64,000 bases of DNA from JACTOJ01 sp032335695 (GTDB lineage Bacteria > Bacillota > Clostridia > Clostridiales > Clostridiaceae): assembly GCF_032335695.1 (NCBI RefSeq), contig NZ_JACTOJ010000015.1, positions 1-64,000 of the forward strand, given 5' to 3'. The position numbers and the translations under genes are program-made. Positions 28,980-38,467 of the stretch are shown here, piece after piece. The notes beneath the pieces were generated by a model. The model was not told the DNA's origin. It saw only the letters and a program-made list of their open reading frames with translations, and made no database searches. The stretch's first letter is position 1; each line of letters begins with the position of its first letter.

Positions 28980-30215
28980 TTAAACAACCCTACCTTTTCT
29001 TTTACTCATAGCTAGTAAAACAATGATTGCGGGAACCAAAGTAAAAATTCCGCAAATGGTATATCCCATATTCGAGCCAAGCCTTTCCATTATAGCTCCC
29101 GAAAAAGCATTTCCTATAGGAGTTGTTCCTACATTTAAAAGAGTATATACACTCATTACTCTTCCCCTATATTCGTTGGAAGAATTAATCTGCAAGGTAG
29201 AATTGCTCATATTTAAAAAGGTCATATAGAAAAATCCTATGAATAAAATCATAAATGCTATAAAGTAATAGCTTTTAATAAAATGTATAGAAATTTGTAC
29301 TATTGAAACAAGAAGAGTATCAGCTATAAGTATAAATTTCTTAGGTCCTCTTCTGCTTCTGACTGCCATGCATATGGCTCCTATGAAAGCACCTATCCCC
29401 AGGGCGGATAGCAAAAATGTATACCCGTTTATACCTCCGCTTAACACATCCTTTGCAAAAATAGGTATTATCACTTCAGAGTTTGCTGAAAAGGTGCATA
29501 CTATCAGCATAAAAATACAGGTGAATAGCAAGGTTTCATTATTTAAAATATACTTTACGCCCTCGCTTATATCCTTGATTATGGTTAATTTCTTACCTCT
29601 ATTGTTTATGCCATTAGCTGTAATTTTGTATATTCCATAAATAACAGGTAAAAAGCTTATTGAATTTACAAGAAAGCATACGCCTACACCTAATTTAATC
29701 ATTAATATACCAGCAACAGCTGGTCCCACAATCTTAGCTAAATTGACAATGGTGGAATTCAAGGAAATAGCATTCATCAAATCCTTTTTTCCTACAAGCT
29801 CAACTACAAAAGCTTGTCTAGACGGCATATCTAGAGCTTGAGATAGTCCAAATATCAGAGCTAATAAAACTACATGCCAGTACCTAACCCTGCCAGAAAG
29901 CACTAGTAATGATAAGGCTAAAGAGTGGAACATAAAAGCAAATTGAGTTATAAGCAGCAGCTTTCTTTTTGGAAACCTATCCACTAAAACTCCTGCAAAT
30001 AAAGAGAATGCAAGGGATGGACCAAATTGGAACACTCCTAATAAGCCTAGAAGCAGCGGAGAATTAGTTAAGCTATATACAAGCCAAGCTTCCGCAGTTC
30101 TTTGAGTCCAGGTTCCCAGCAGGGATATGCACTGACCAAACCAAAAATATCTAAAATTTCTGTGCTTTAAAGCAGGAAAAATATCATCTTTTAAAATTCT
30201 TATAATTTTTTTCAT
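28980..30215 (-). CDS. MFS exporter (MFS_3/EntS-like)
   Basis: 411 residues with about 12 transmembrane helices. Typical N-terminus LKHRNFRYFWFGQCISLLGTWTQRTAEAWLVY and the loop 2-3 motif GVLVDRFPKRKLL are those of the EntS/MFS_3 branch of drug and siderophore exporters. The substrate is unknown. It is divergent from a LysR regulator 120 bases away, which may control it. GAGTTGA-type weak RBS upstream. Confidence 0.85.
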   Translation of the reverse strand: MKKIIRILKDDIFPALKHRNFRYFWFGQCISLLGTWTQRTAEAWLVYSLTNSPLLLGLLGVFQFGPSLAFSLFAGVLVDRFPKRKLLLITQFAFMFHSLALSLLVLSGRVRYWHVVLLALIFGLSQALDMPSRQAFVVELVGKKDLMNAISLNSTIVNLAKIVGPAVAGILMIKLGVGVCFLVNSISFLPVIYGIYKITANGINNRGKKLTIIKDISEGVKYILNNETLLFTCIFMLIVCTFSANSEVIIPIFAKDVLSGGINGYTFLLSALGIGAFIGAICMAVRSRRGPKKFILIADTLLVSIVQISIHFIKSYYFIAFMILFIGFFYMTFLNMSNSTLQINSSNEYRGRVMSVYTLLNVGTTPIGNAFSGAIMERLGSNMGYTICGIFTLVPAIIVLLAMSKRKGRVV

Positions 30216-30301
30216 TAATTCAACTCCTCATTAGTTTTGCAGCAATAATAAATATAATATAATTAGAGATATAAATAAAATTAAAAATTTATATGATTAG
30301 G

Positions 30302-30318
30302 CATAACTAAAAGTTATG
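30302..30318. promoter_or_regulatory. LysR-type operator (T-N11-A palindrome)
   Basis: CATAACTaaaAGTTATG, a perfect seven-base-arm palindrome containing a T-N11-A core, 18 bases before the LysR start codon in the shared MFS/LysR intergenic region. Its position over or just after the transcription start suggests autorepression. Confidence 0.6.
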
Positions 30319-30335
30319 GTTTTAGGAGAATATAA

Positions 30336-31205
30336 ATGGATGATAGAGATTGGTGCATTTTAAATGCATTGCACAAAGAAAAAAATATAACCAAAGCTGC
30401 TAAAACTTTATTTATTTCTCAGCCTGCTCTCACTAAGAGATTACAAGTAATGGAAGCTGAGTTTGGAGTTAAGATAGTTATAAGACAAAGCAAGGGGATT
30501 CAATTTACTGCGGAGGGTGAATATCTAGCGAAGTGTGCAGAAGAGATGCTAAATAAATTGGAAACCATTAAAGAAAACATAATAAATATGAACGGAAATA
30601 TTTGCGGTGTTCTTAAATTAGGAGTTTCTAAATTTTTTGCAAAATCTAAGCTTCCTGTTTTGCTTAGGTCGTTTAAAGAAAAATACCCCAATGTAGATTT
30701 TAATATAATCACCGGCTGGAGCAGCGATATATTCAAGCTAGTCTACAATAACAGTGTTCATATAGCTTTTGTGCGTGGTGATTTCAGCTGGAACGGAAGG
30801 AGTTATTTGCTTTCAAAAGAAAACATATGCATAGCCTCAAAAAATAAAATAGACATAAACATACTTCCCAAACTGCCAAGAGTAAGCTATACCAGCGATC
30901 CAATTCTAAAAAATATGATTGACGCCTGGTGGACAGCTAATTATTCTGAGCCTCCAACAGTAAGCATAGAGGTTGACCAATCTGATACCTGCAGGGCTAT
31001 GGTAGAGAATGGTCTAGGCTATGGAATTCTTCCTAGCGCTCTTATAGAGAACTCAAAAGAGCTTAACATAATAACTTTAAAAGATAGAAATAATTCTCCC
31101 CTCATGAGGCATACTTGGATGCTATACCAGGAAAGTTGTTTAGAAATGAATATCACTAAAGCCTTCGTTAATTTTATAGAAGGTCTGGATATGAAAGCAA
31201 AGTAA
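30336..31205 (+). CDS. LysR-family transcriptional regulator
   Basis: 289 residues. N-terminal winged helix (1-60: NALHKEKNITKAAKTLFISQPALTKRLQVMEAEFGVKI) and a C-terminal LysR substrate-binding domain of two Rossmann-like lobes (about 90-289). RBS TTAGGAG at short distance. Divergent from the MFS exporter and followed by a nitroreductase; either could be its target. A T-N11-A palindrome lies just upstream. Confidence 0.88.
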   Translation: MDDRDWCILNALHKEKNITKAAKTLFISQPALTKRLQVMEAEFGVKIVIRQSKGIQFTAEGEYLAKCAEEMLNKLETIKENIINMNGNICGVLKLGVSKFFAKSKLPVLLRSFKEKYPNVDFNIITGWSSDIFKLVYNNSVHIAFVRGDFSWNGRSYLLSKENICIASKNKIDINILPKLPRVSYTSDPILKNMIDAWWTANYSEPPTVSIEVDQSDTCRAMVENGLGYGILPSALIENSKELNIITLKDRNNSPLMRHTWMLYQESCLEMNITKAFVNFIEGLDMKAK

Positions 31206-31275
31206 CAGCATTATTTGTAAATTTGTTTTGAAAATTTTGTAGAAAAAATTTTGCACAATTAATTATAATTATCAG

Positions 31276-31304
31276 TTGACTTTTTATATTAACTAATGTA
31301 TTAT
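31276..31304 (+). promoter_or_regulatory. Sigma-A promoter of nitroreductase gene
   Basis: TTGACT (31276-31281), 17-base spacer, TATTAT (31299-31304). A TAGT-TATCG-ACTA dyad follows at 31325-31337 in the 5' leader and could be a regulator site. Confidence 0.6.
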
Positions 31305-31383
31305 ATAAATATAAAGTTACTAATAGTTATCGACTAACAAAACATAATTATATATAAAAAATATTTTAATGAGGTGAATTAAT

Positions 31384-31983
31384 ATGTCAAAAGATCTTTA
31401 TGAAGTAATAAAAGAAAGAAGAACAATCTATGGACTTAGCAAGGAAATCACAGTAAGTGATGAAAGAATAAAGGAAGTAGTTGAATTCGCAGTAAATAAT
31501 ACTCCTTCAGCTTTTAACTCTCAGAGCTCAAGAGCTGTAGTTTTATTAGGTAAGGAGCATGATGCCCTTTGGGAAATAGCGAAAGACGCTTTAAGAAAAA
31601 TAGTTCCAGCAGAAGCCTTCGCTCAAACAGAGGATAAAATAAATTCCTTCAAAAGCGGTTATGGAACAATTTTATTCTTCGAGGATGAAAGTGTAGTAAA
31701 AGGACTTCAGGAACAATTTGCACTTTACAAGGATAACTTCCCTGTATGGTCAGAGCAGTCTTCAGGTATGCTTCAGATAAATGTATGGAATGCACTATCT
31801 GCAGAAGGACTTGGAGCTTCTCTTCAGCATTACAATCCTCTAATAGATGATGAAGTTAAAGCAAAATGGAACATTCCTGCTAACTGGAAGCTAAGGGGCG
31901 AGATGCCTTTCGGAAAAGCAACTAGTCCAGCTGGAGAAAAAGCTTTCCTTCCTATAGATCAAAGAGTTAAGATATTCAAATAA
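31384..31983 (+). CDS. Nitroreductase family protein (Frm2/Hbn1-like)
   Basis: 199 residues, single FMN-binding nitroreductase domain. Visible features: VIKERRTIYGLSKE (FMN phosphate-binding Arg pair), NNTPSAFNSQSSRAVVL, and AEGLGASLQHYNPLID. This lineage resembles the fungal Frm2/Hbn1 and related bacterial enzymes, which reduce nitro compounds with NAD(P)H. RBS GAGGTGA lies upstream of ATG. It is monocistronic with a hairpin terminator. Confidence 0.88.
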   Translation: MSKDLYEVIKERRTIYGLSKEITVSDERIKEVVEFAVNNTPSAFNSQSSRAVVLLGKEHDALWEIAKDALRKIVPAEAFAQTEDKINSFKSGYGTILFFEDESVVKGLQEQFALYKDNFPVWSEQSSGMLQINVWNALSAEGLGASLQHYNPLIDDEVKAKWNIPANWKLRGEMPFGKATSPAGEKAFLPIDQRVKIFK

Positions 31984-31997
31984 TAAACTATATTATA

Positions 31998-32032
31998 AAG
32001 GCCGTGTTTTCGTAACATAGCCTTTATTTGTT
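31998..32032 (+). terminator. Terminator of nitroreductase gene with repeat-family arms
   Basis: AAAGGCCGTGTT (31998-32009) folds onto AACATAGCCTTT (32014-32025), followed by ATTTGTTT. The arms are a shortened version of the dispersed palindromic family. Confidence 0.75.
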
Positions 32033-32035
32033 TGC

Positions 32036-33154
32036 TCAATGTATAACTCCATAATTAGTTATATTTACGTTAACATCGATATTAAACTTTACAAAGGGAT
32101 AAACATCATTCCATTCTATTTTCTGCCAATAAGGGTTATATTTTGCTCTGACATAGTCTCCTATGCCTAAGCAATCGCATCTTACGCTTTTAGTATATTC
32201 TATTATATGCTCACAATTTTTTTTAATCTCATTGGCTAATAAGTTTTCAATGCTTTTCTGACTTGATAGATCTTTAATACCATTCCAGTAAAGCTCTTTC
32301 ATTACTCCATTAAATTTTAAGGAAATATTCACCACTGGTGCATTGTTCACCACTTGAACCTTTAATTTTCTTTTAGCTTTGCTAATATTAAAAGCACATC
32401 CTCTTTTACCATTATTATAACCAGGATCAGCTATGGATTTATTTATGTATACAGAGCTCTTTAATTTTCCCATCATCGATATTAAAAGTACAGTTTCCCA
32501 GGTATTAATCTTTCCCACCATTTTATCACTGGAAAAAAGAGCTGCTCCTTCTACTTCGATACCTTTACCTTTATGAAATTCTAATTTTACTAGCGGTACT
32601 ATAGGATCTAATCCTGGTGAATAGTATTGTGTAGTAAATTGAGAAATCTCCATTTGAGGAACATAAGACTCTGCTATATTATTGTCTATTAATTGATGCA
32701 CATAGAAGGCTGGTCTAGGTTTATCTCCAAAAGTTTGAGCTTTCTCTATTAACTCTTTTGGGCTTCCATCTGTAATAACTAAACGGGCGATTACGGGTAT
32801 TGTAGGTTCACGTTCAAAGACTTCCAGCAGATTATTTATACCTTTCTCAGCCAAGGAGGATGAAATTAGTACCTGCTGTATTTTACCACCCTCCAACAAT
32901 TTTGCTGAAATTTTTCTAGAATCCTCCCTAAATTCTCTTAGCAAATTCTCTTCATCGCTATAGATAACCTCTACCTGCTCCTTAGAGTCCGGTTCTACCA
33001 CAGGATCAGAATAGGATATTAGAAGATTATTATCTTTACTGCTGGCTTCTATTCCCACCTGCAATATAAAACCTGTTTTTTCATACACCTTCTGATCCCA
33101 GCAGCCTTCCAGAAGCAATGTCATTATTAAAAATAAGGCAAAGAATTTTTTCAT
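32036..33154 (-). CDS. gerKC: Spore germination protein GerKC-type (Ger(x)C lipoprotein)
   Basis: 372 residues from ATG at 33154; a GTG at 33163 overlapping the upstream stop codon is the alternative. Lipoprotein signal MKKFFALFLIMTLLLEGCW with lipobox Cys at 18, then the Ger(x)C fold (QVGIEASS, LEVFEREPTIPVIARLVI, GAALFSSDKMVGKI, LSSQKSIENLLANEIKKN). It is the C subunit of a germinant receptor on the spore inner membrane, needed for release of dormancy by nutrients. It is the last gene of the A-B-C operon. Confidence 0.9.
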   Translation of the reverse strand: MKKFFALFLIMTLLLEGCWDQKVYEKTGFILQVGIEASSKDNNLLISYSDPVVEPDSKEQVEVIYSDEENLLREFREDSRKISAKLLEGGKIQQVLISSSLAEKGINNLLEVFEREPTIPVIARLVITDGSPKELIEKAQTFGDKPRPAFYVHQLIDNNIAESYVPQMEISQFTTQYYSPGLDPIVPLVKLEFHKGKGIEVEGAALFSSDKMVGKINTWETVLLISMMGKLKSSVYINKSIADPGYNNGKRGCAFNISKAKRKLKVQVVNNAPVVNISLKFNGVMKELYWNGIKDLSSQKSIENLLANEIKKNCEHIIEYTKSVRCDCLGIGDYVRAKYNPYWQKIEWNDVYPFVKFNIDVNVNITNYGVIH

Positions 33155-33159
33155 ATATC

Positions 33160-34233
33160 TCACACTCTCTTTTTAGTGCAGGAAATTAAAAATGACAGCA
33201 AAATAATGCCAATATTTATCATTCCAAATACTGAATTATACCCCATGTAATCAAACAGACTTTCAAAATTTCGCGGAATTCTTCCAATTATCACTGTAAT
33301 GATCATAACTATGGCTATTAACATCTTTGTCCTTTCCACATGAAATACCTTTGTTAAGCAATAATATGAAGAAAAAAAGTAAGCCCTTACTGACGCTGCC
33401 ATGGTGGGAACCCAAACCATTATAAAAAACAAATCCAGCCTTTCGATTATTGGAACCCTTGTGGCCTCCTCAATATAAAAAATAGGAAATACTATCAATT
33501 TTAATTTATCTTCACCGAATAACAGTACGGAAAAAGCAGTAATTATTATAAAATACATCATTACATATGCTATTCCAGATATCACATGTCTCTTGGTATG
33601 CTCTTTATTTGTTACATTGGGATAGAATATTGTAATTAATTCAAACCCAAGAAATGAATATATTGTACAAGGCACAGCTTTAATCACTTCAAGAAATCCT
33701 GGTTGCAAAACAGGCTGCAAATATGTAAATCTAACATGTTTTATAACAAGCAGCAATGGCAAAATAATAAGTATATGTGCAAAATATAACAAATTATCGA
33801 ATCTGCATATAACCTTCAATCCCTTTGCTGCAAAATAAAGCGTAGGAGACATAATTAGAAGGTATGATACCAGCTGTGGTGTGTCTTGAAGGATTATTAT
33901 ATTAATAAGTTCGCCAAAGCTCCTTGAACTTATACCAGCGGAGGCTAATAGGTAAATTATAAAAATCAAATTTAAAATGCTGCCAATAATTTTTCCATAA
34001 AGGATAGTGTTGATATCCAAAATTGACTTACCTGGGAATCTATTCAATAGCTTCATTATGGGAAAAATAATCATAATAGCTGCCAATCCTGATAAAAGCA
34101 CCGAAATCCAGCCATCGTGTCCTATTTCTTTAGCTAAAATAGAAGGCAAAGTAATTATACCCAAACCTATTTGAGAGGATATAATAAAGGATATCAATTG
34201 TTTAGATGTAATTTGGTTTAATTTCTCACTCAA
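33160..34233 (-). CDS. gerKB: Spore germination permease GerKB-type
   Basis: 357 residues from TTG at 34233, preceded by GAGAGGAAG. About ten transmembrane helices; GerAB/ArcD/ProY-like spore permease family (KLNQITSKQLISFIISSQIGLGIITLPS at the N-terminus). The B subunit is thought to bind the germinant, usually an amino acid. It starts directly after the gerKA stop and ends by overlapping the C subunit region. Confidence 0.9.
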   Translation of the reverse strand: MSEKLNQITSKQLISFIISSQIGLGIITLPSILAKEIGHDGWISVLLSGLAAIMIIFPIMKLLNRFPGKSILDINTILYGKIIGSILNLIFIIYLLASAGISSRSFGELINIIILQDTPQLVSYLLIMSPTLYFAAKGLKVICRFDNLLYFAHILIILPLLLVIKHVRFTYLQPVLQPGFLEVIKAVPCTIYSFLGFELITIFYPNVTNKEHTKRHVISGIAYVMMYFIIITAFSVLLFGEDKLKLIVFPIFYIEEATRVPIIERLDLFFIMVWVPTMAASVRAYFFSSYYCLTKVFHVERTKMLIAIVMIITVIIGRIPRNFESLFDYMGYNSVFGMINIGIILLSFLISCTKKRV

Positions 34234-35691
34234 TCAATTACTTCCTCTCTTCTTCTTTAAGGGCTTTGCATCACTTGGCCTGTTTTCCATATACCCTAAA
34301 GGCGCCCTTATTATAGAGTCTTTGAGGTCTTTAATTTTAATTGGCTGTATCGGTGCTACATATGGCTGACCTAAAGATTCTAAAGACAGTAAATGTGCTG
34401 TGAGGAACGCAATCCCCACAATAATGCCAATAATACCAAATGCAGAGGCAAGTATCAAAAGCAGGAATCTAAATAATCGTATGGCTAATCCAAAATCATA
34501 AATTGGAACCACATAGGAAGCCATAGCTGTAACTGCTACAACAATAATAAACAAACTGCTTACAATGCCGGCATTAACTGCAGCTTGACCGATTATTATA
34601 CCGCCTACCACGCCAATTGTAGTAGCTAAATAAGTAGGAAGCCTTATAGATGCCTCTCTGATCATCTCTATAGTAAACTCCATAACCAAAGCCTCCACTA
34701 CAGGTGGAAAAGCCACCTGAGTTCTCGAAACGGCTAATGGTACAAGTAGATTTAAGGGCACAATATAATATTGAAAGGTGGTAACAGCTACGTATAATGA
34801 AGGAAGCAATACTGCAACCAAAACAGATAGTATTCTAATCAATCGTACAAAGCTTCCAAGCATCCATTTTGTGCTATAATCATCTAAGGCCTGAAGAAAA
34901 GACCATAAAGAAACAGGCGCTATTAGAACAAAGGGAGTTCCTTCCATTAACACAACAAGCCTTCCTTCAAGTAATGCAGCAACCGCTTTATCAGGTCTCT
35001 CTGTAGCCATATATTGAGGAAATGGAGAATTTGGCGAACTTGATATATACTGTTCGATGTACCCAATAGCCATCAATCCGTCAGTATTTATTTTGTTTAT
35101 TTTAGAAAAAAGCTCATTAAGCATCTCAGTATTTGCTATGCCTTCAATATAACAAATAGATACTGTCTGCTTAGTTTTTGTACCCAGCTCTAAGTTTTTG
35201 AATTTAAGATTACTATCCTTAATTTTTCTCCTTACTATTGAAATATTAGTTTCAAGGCTTTCAATGAAACCTTCATGAGGCCCGCGGACATTCTTCTCCC
35301 CCTCCGGCTCACTAATGTTTCTCTTGTCGATATCAGTCAAATCGCATACTATTGAATAATTTAATTTATCAATAAATAAAACTGTTTTACCCTTCAATAC
35401 GGCTGTAACTGCTGCATCAATTTCATAAGCTACAGAGGTATTAAATATGGGCAGATAGTCAACTAGCTCATTGTCAGATATTTCACTGATGCATATCGAC
35501 AATAGAGGTTTAACAAAATCTCTTTGGATTAAACCAATATTAACAAAACCTTTTAAATAAAAAAAGCAGCCTTTCCTTCCATCCTTGAATATAATTTTTT
35601 TATTCATTATATCTGGACATTCCCTAAATTTCTCAGTAAGCTGATCTATGTTTATATTCAAATCAGAAGATATAGGCTTATCACTTTCCAT
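34234..35691 (-). CDS. gerKA: Spore germination protein GerKA-type
   Basis: 485 residues from the ATG that follows GGAGGG; in-frame ATGs at 35730 and 35706 lack a site. A soluble N-terminal region (1-260; contains DLTDIDKRNISEPEGEKNVRGPHEGF, the GerA family hallmark) precedes about five membrane helices and the conserved RVAFPPVVEALVMEFTIEMIREA-like segment. It is the A subunit of a Ger receptor complex. First gene of the gerKA-KB-KC operon, which is divergent from a small membrane protein gene. Expression in the forespore under sigma-G would be expected; I could not assign the promoter. Confidence 0.92.
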   Translation of the reverse strand: MESDKPISSDLNINIDQLTEKFRECPDIMNKKIIFKDGRKGCFFYLKGFVNIGLIQRDFVKPLLSICISEISDNELVDYLPIFNTSVAYEIDAAVTAVLKGKTVLFIDKLNYSIVCDLTDIDKRNISEPEGEKNVRGPHEGFIESLETNISIVRRKIKDSNLKFKNLELGTKTKQTVSICYIEGIANTEMLNELFSKINKINTDGLMAIGYIEQYISSSPNSPFPQYMATERPDKAVAALLEGRLVVLMEGTPFVLIAPVSLWSFLQALDDYSTKWMLGSFVRLIRILSVLVAVLLPSLYVAVTTFQYYIVPLNLLVPLAVSRTQVAFPPVVEALVMEFTIEMIREASIRLPTYLATTIGVVGGIIIGQAAVNAGIVSSLFIIVVAVTAMASYVVPIYDFGLAIRLFRFLLLILASAFGIIGIIVGIAFLTAHLLSLESLGQPYVAPIQPIKIKDLKDSIIRAPLGYMENRPSDAKPLKKKRGSN

Positions 35692-35871
35692 TTTATAGCC
35701 CTCCATAATGAATATATTGCTTTCATACATTTATTATGGAGTACTTTAAAGAATAATATGTAATCAACATCCCTGTGCATAAAATTATTTTTTAAAATCC
35801 TATTCTAAATATTATTTAAATGAATATCATTGTTTTAGAAATATATTTTAGTATGAGGTGATCAACAATTG

Positions 35872-36273
35872 ATGATAGAAAGAAAACATCAATCTTTAAA
35901 TAATTTGTCTTTAATTAAGTTTATAATAGCAGCTGCTGTTACTATATTTATACTTCCTATAATAGTAGCTGTGACTAACTGTAATTTTCTTGAGGTATAC
36001 CTAGGGAGCTTTGGTGGTTTTCTATGTAGCCTGTTTAGCAATAATCTGCTGCATGGACTTTTAACTGTACTGGCAAACTTAATTCTAGATGCACTTCCTC
36101 TTATTTTATTAGCTCTTTTTGTTTCAATATTAAAGGATGATGCCGCTTATGAAGCACGCTCTGCAAAGCTTGTAAATGGTAAAAAGCTCTTGAAGCTTAT
36201 CTCTGCCGTGCCTATAAGTCTGATAACAAGCTCCCTTGGAAAAGAAAAAAATCCTTACATACATCCTAAATAA
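35872..36273 (+). CDS. Small hypothetical membrane protein
   Basis: 133 residues, ATG at 35872 with GAGGTGAT ten bases upstream (TTG at 35869 is possible too). Two to three hydrophobic segments (about 15-38, 48-65, 70-90) and a basic C-terminus ending NPYIHPK. I do not recognise the family. Being divergent from gerKA it may share the forespore promoter region, so a role in the spore membrane is possible but unproven. Confidence 0.55.
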   Translation: MIERKHQSLNNLSLIKFIIAAAVTIFILPIIVAVTNCNFLEVYLGSFGGFLCSLFSNNLLHGLLTVLANLILDALPLILLALFVSILKDDAAYEARSAKLVNGKKLLKLISAVPISLITSSLGKEKNPYIHPK

Positions 36274-36295
36274 AAATATTGCTATTCCTATAACA

Positions 36296-36319
36296 CAAAA
36301 AAAGTGGCTTTCGCCACTT
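36296..36319 (-). terminator. Terminator of the old yellow enzyme gene
   Basis: AAGTGGC (36302-36308) and GCCACTT (36313-36319) with a four-base loop; on the minus strand the stem is followed by seven T residues (36297-36303). Confidence 0.85.
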
Positions 36320-36336
36320 CATAATTAGAATATATT

Positions 36337-37350
36337 CTAAAAGGATCTTCTATACTGCTCAGGAAGTTCCACCTCTATATTTTTCTCCTTTGCAGCTAAT
36401 ATTGGTAAATATGGATTCCTTAGAAGTTCTCTTCCAAGGGAAACTAAGTCCGCTCTGCCGTTTGAAAGAATCTCTTCCACCATATTTATATCCGTTATAA
36501 GCCCTACAGCTATGGTTGGTATACTGCATTCTTCTTTAATGATTTCAGAGAATTTTACCTGATAGCCTGGATATAAACTTATATGTGCTGGTGCTACTCC
36601 TCCTGCGCTTACATGAACTATATCTATATACTGTTTTACGCCTTTTATAATTTCTGCCATCTCTTCTGGAGTCATTCCATCTTCTCTAAAATCGCTGGCG
36701 GATATTCTAAGTAATATAGGTTTTTCCTTTGGCCAAACTTCGCTTACTGCCTGAAGCACTTCCTTTAGAAATCTGCTTCTGTTTTCAGTGCTTCCTCCAT
36801 ATTCATCCGTTCTTTTATTAGAAATTGGAGATAAAAACTCACTTATAAGATATCCATGAGCTCCATGTATCTCTATAGCATCAAAGCCAGCTTTAAGAGC
36901 CCTTTCAGCTGCTGACTTAAAGCTTTTAACTATATCTCTTATCTCCTCTTTTGTAAGTTCCTTTGGGATAGCGCTATTTGCATCAAAGGCTATTGAACTT
37001 GGAGCTACTAAAGGAGAAACTTTACCTTCATATTTTCTTCCTCCGTGGTTTAACTGTATAGCTATCTTAGCTCCATGTTTTTTAACCTCTTCTACCAAGC
37101 TTTTAAACCCCTCTATGTGTTCATCGGACCATATACCCAAATCCTTATCTGATATTCTGCCATTTTCTGCTACCCCTGTAGCCTCTACTATCACTAGTCC
37201 AACGCCTCCAATAGCTCTGGTTGCATAATGGATAAAGTGAAAAGCATTCACCTTACCCGTACTATCTGCAGAATACATGCACATAGGCGGCATAACTATT
37301 CTATTTTTAAGCACCATATCCTTTATTTTGTAACTTTCATAAGCTTTCAT
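36337..37350 (-). CDS. namA: NADPH dehydrogenase NamA/YqjM-type old yellow enzyme
   Basis: 337 residues, single FMN-binding TIM barrel, the short YqjM-like class. Motifs: NRIVMPPMCMYSAD (with the Cys that tunes FMN in YqjM), QLNHGGRK, AIEIHGAHGYLISEFLSPISNKRTDEYGGSTENRSRF and the C-terminal DLVSLGRELLRNPYLP. Reduces activated C=C bonds of enals, enones and nitro-compounds with NADPH; the physiological substrate is unknown. Monocistronic with its own terminator. Confidence 0.9.
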   Translation of the reverse strand: MKAYESYKIKDMVLKNRIVMPPMCMYSADSTGKVNAFHFIHYATRAIGGVGLVIVEATGVAENGRISDKDLGIWSDEHIEGFKSLVEEVKKHGAKIAIQLNHGGRKYEGKVSPLVAPSSIAFDANSAIPKELTKEEIRDIVKSFKSAAERALKAGFDAIEIHGAHGYLISEFLSPISNKRTDEYGGSTENRSRFLKEVLQAVSEVWPKEKPILLRISASDFREDGMTPEEMAEIIKGVKQYIDIVHVSAGGVAPAHISLYPGYQVKFSEIIKEECSIPTIAVGLITDINMVEEILSNGRADLVSLGRELLRNPYLPILAAKEKNIEVELPEQYRRSF

Positions 37351-37437
37351 AAATTCATCATCCTTTTTTATATAATAATAATTATTATACCATATTTATT
37401 ATTGTAATTGCTAATTATACCAAATTTATTAATATCA

Positions 37438-37486
37438 ACTCTGTCTTAAGTCAGTATTAATCTTTACACTGAATTTAAATATTCAT
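37438..37486. repeat. Degenerate copy of the dispersed palindromic element
   Basis: ACTCTGTCTTAAGTCAGTATT is followed by TTACACTGAATTTAAATATTC. Order and spacing match the 28925 copy. It directly abuts the stop codon of oppF, so it may serve as the opp operon terminator. Confidence 0.6.
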
Positions 37487-38463
37487 TAATATAAGTGACA
37501 GGCCACTGAATGTCCTCTCTCTACTTCCTTTAATTCAGGTTCAATTTCCCTGCATTTTTCAGTAGCATATGGGCACCTGCTTTGAAATCTGCAGCCCTTT
37601 GGCATATCCATTGGACTAGGCAAGTCTCCTTGCAATATCTGCCTTTCAGCGCTTTTAGCCTTTATAGGATCTGGTATTGGTATGGAGGAAAGCAGTACTT
37701 TAGTATATGGATGAAGGGGATTTTTGTAAATATCTTTGCTGTTTGAAATTTCAACAAGCTTACCAAGATACATTACCCCAATTCTATCTGAAATATGCTT
37801 AACTACTGATAAATCATGAGCCACGAAAAGATAGGTTAGTCCCATATCCTTTTGCAAATCCTCCAGCATATTTATTACCTGAGCCTGAATGGAAACATCC
37901 AATGCTGAAACAGGTTCATCGCAAAGCACGAAATCCGGTTCTATAGACAAAGCTCTTGCTATTCCTATTCTCTGCCTCTGTCCTCCGCTAAATTCGTGAG
38001 GAAATTTCTCCATATCACTTTTTTTCATGCCCACTTTAGCTAATATTGCTTCTATTTTATCCACTCTTTCACCTTTTGTAAGCTTAGTATGAATTTTCAA
38101 TGGTTCATCTATTATCTCAGCCACATTCATATATGGATTCAAGGAGGAATATGGATCCTGGAATATAACCTGCATTCTCTTATAATACGGCGTCAATTCT
38201 TTTTTATTTAATTTTCCTATAGCTTTTCCGTCAAAAATTATTTCTCCATCCGTAATGTCATATAATCTCGTAATAGTTCTTCCTAAGGTTGACTTCCCGC
38301 AGCCAGATTCCCCTACTAGACCAAAGGTCTCTCCTTTATTTATATGAAAAGATACATCATCCACCGCTCTTATAAATTTATTGCTGTTTCCGAAAAATCC
38401 TTTAGCTGAAAAATACTTTTTCAGGTTTTTTACAGAAATAAATTCTTTTTCATTATTGCTCAT
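37486..38463 (-). CDS. oppF: Oligopeptide ABC transporter ATPase OppF-type
   Basis: 325 residues. Walker [10 protein letters not shown], signature [14 protein letters not shown], Walker [16 protein letters not shown] and H-loop AHDL are all intact. The C-terminal oligopeptide transporter extension holds the [21 protein letters not shown] cysteine cluster, typical of OppD/F/DppD/F and now known to hold an iron-sulfur site in some members. Last gene of the five-gene opp operon; four bases after oppD. Confidence 0.92.
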   Translation of the reverse strand: MSNNEKEFISVKNLKKYFSAKGFFGNSNKFIRAVDDVSFHINKGETFGLVGESGCGKSTLGRTITRLYDITDGEIIFDGKAIGKLNKKELTPYYKRMQVIFQDPYSSLNPYMNVAEIIDEPLKIHTKLTKGERVDKIEAILAKVGMKKSDMEKFPHEFSGGQRQRIGIARALSIEPDFVLCDEPVSALDVSIQAQVINMLEDLQKDMGLTYLFVAHDLSVVKHISDRIGVMYLGKLVEISNSKDIYKNPLHPYTKVLLSSIPIPDPIKAKSAERQILQGDLPSPMDMPKGCRFQSRCPYATEKCREIEPELKEVERGHSVACHLY

Positions 38464-38467
38464 AGCT

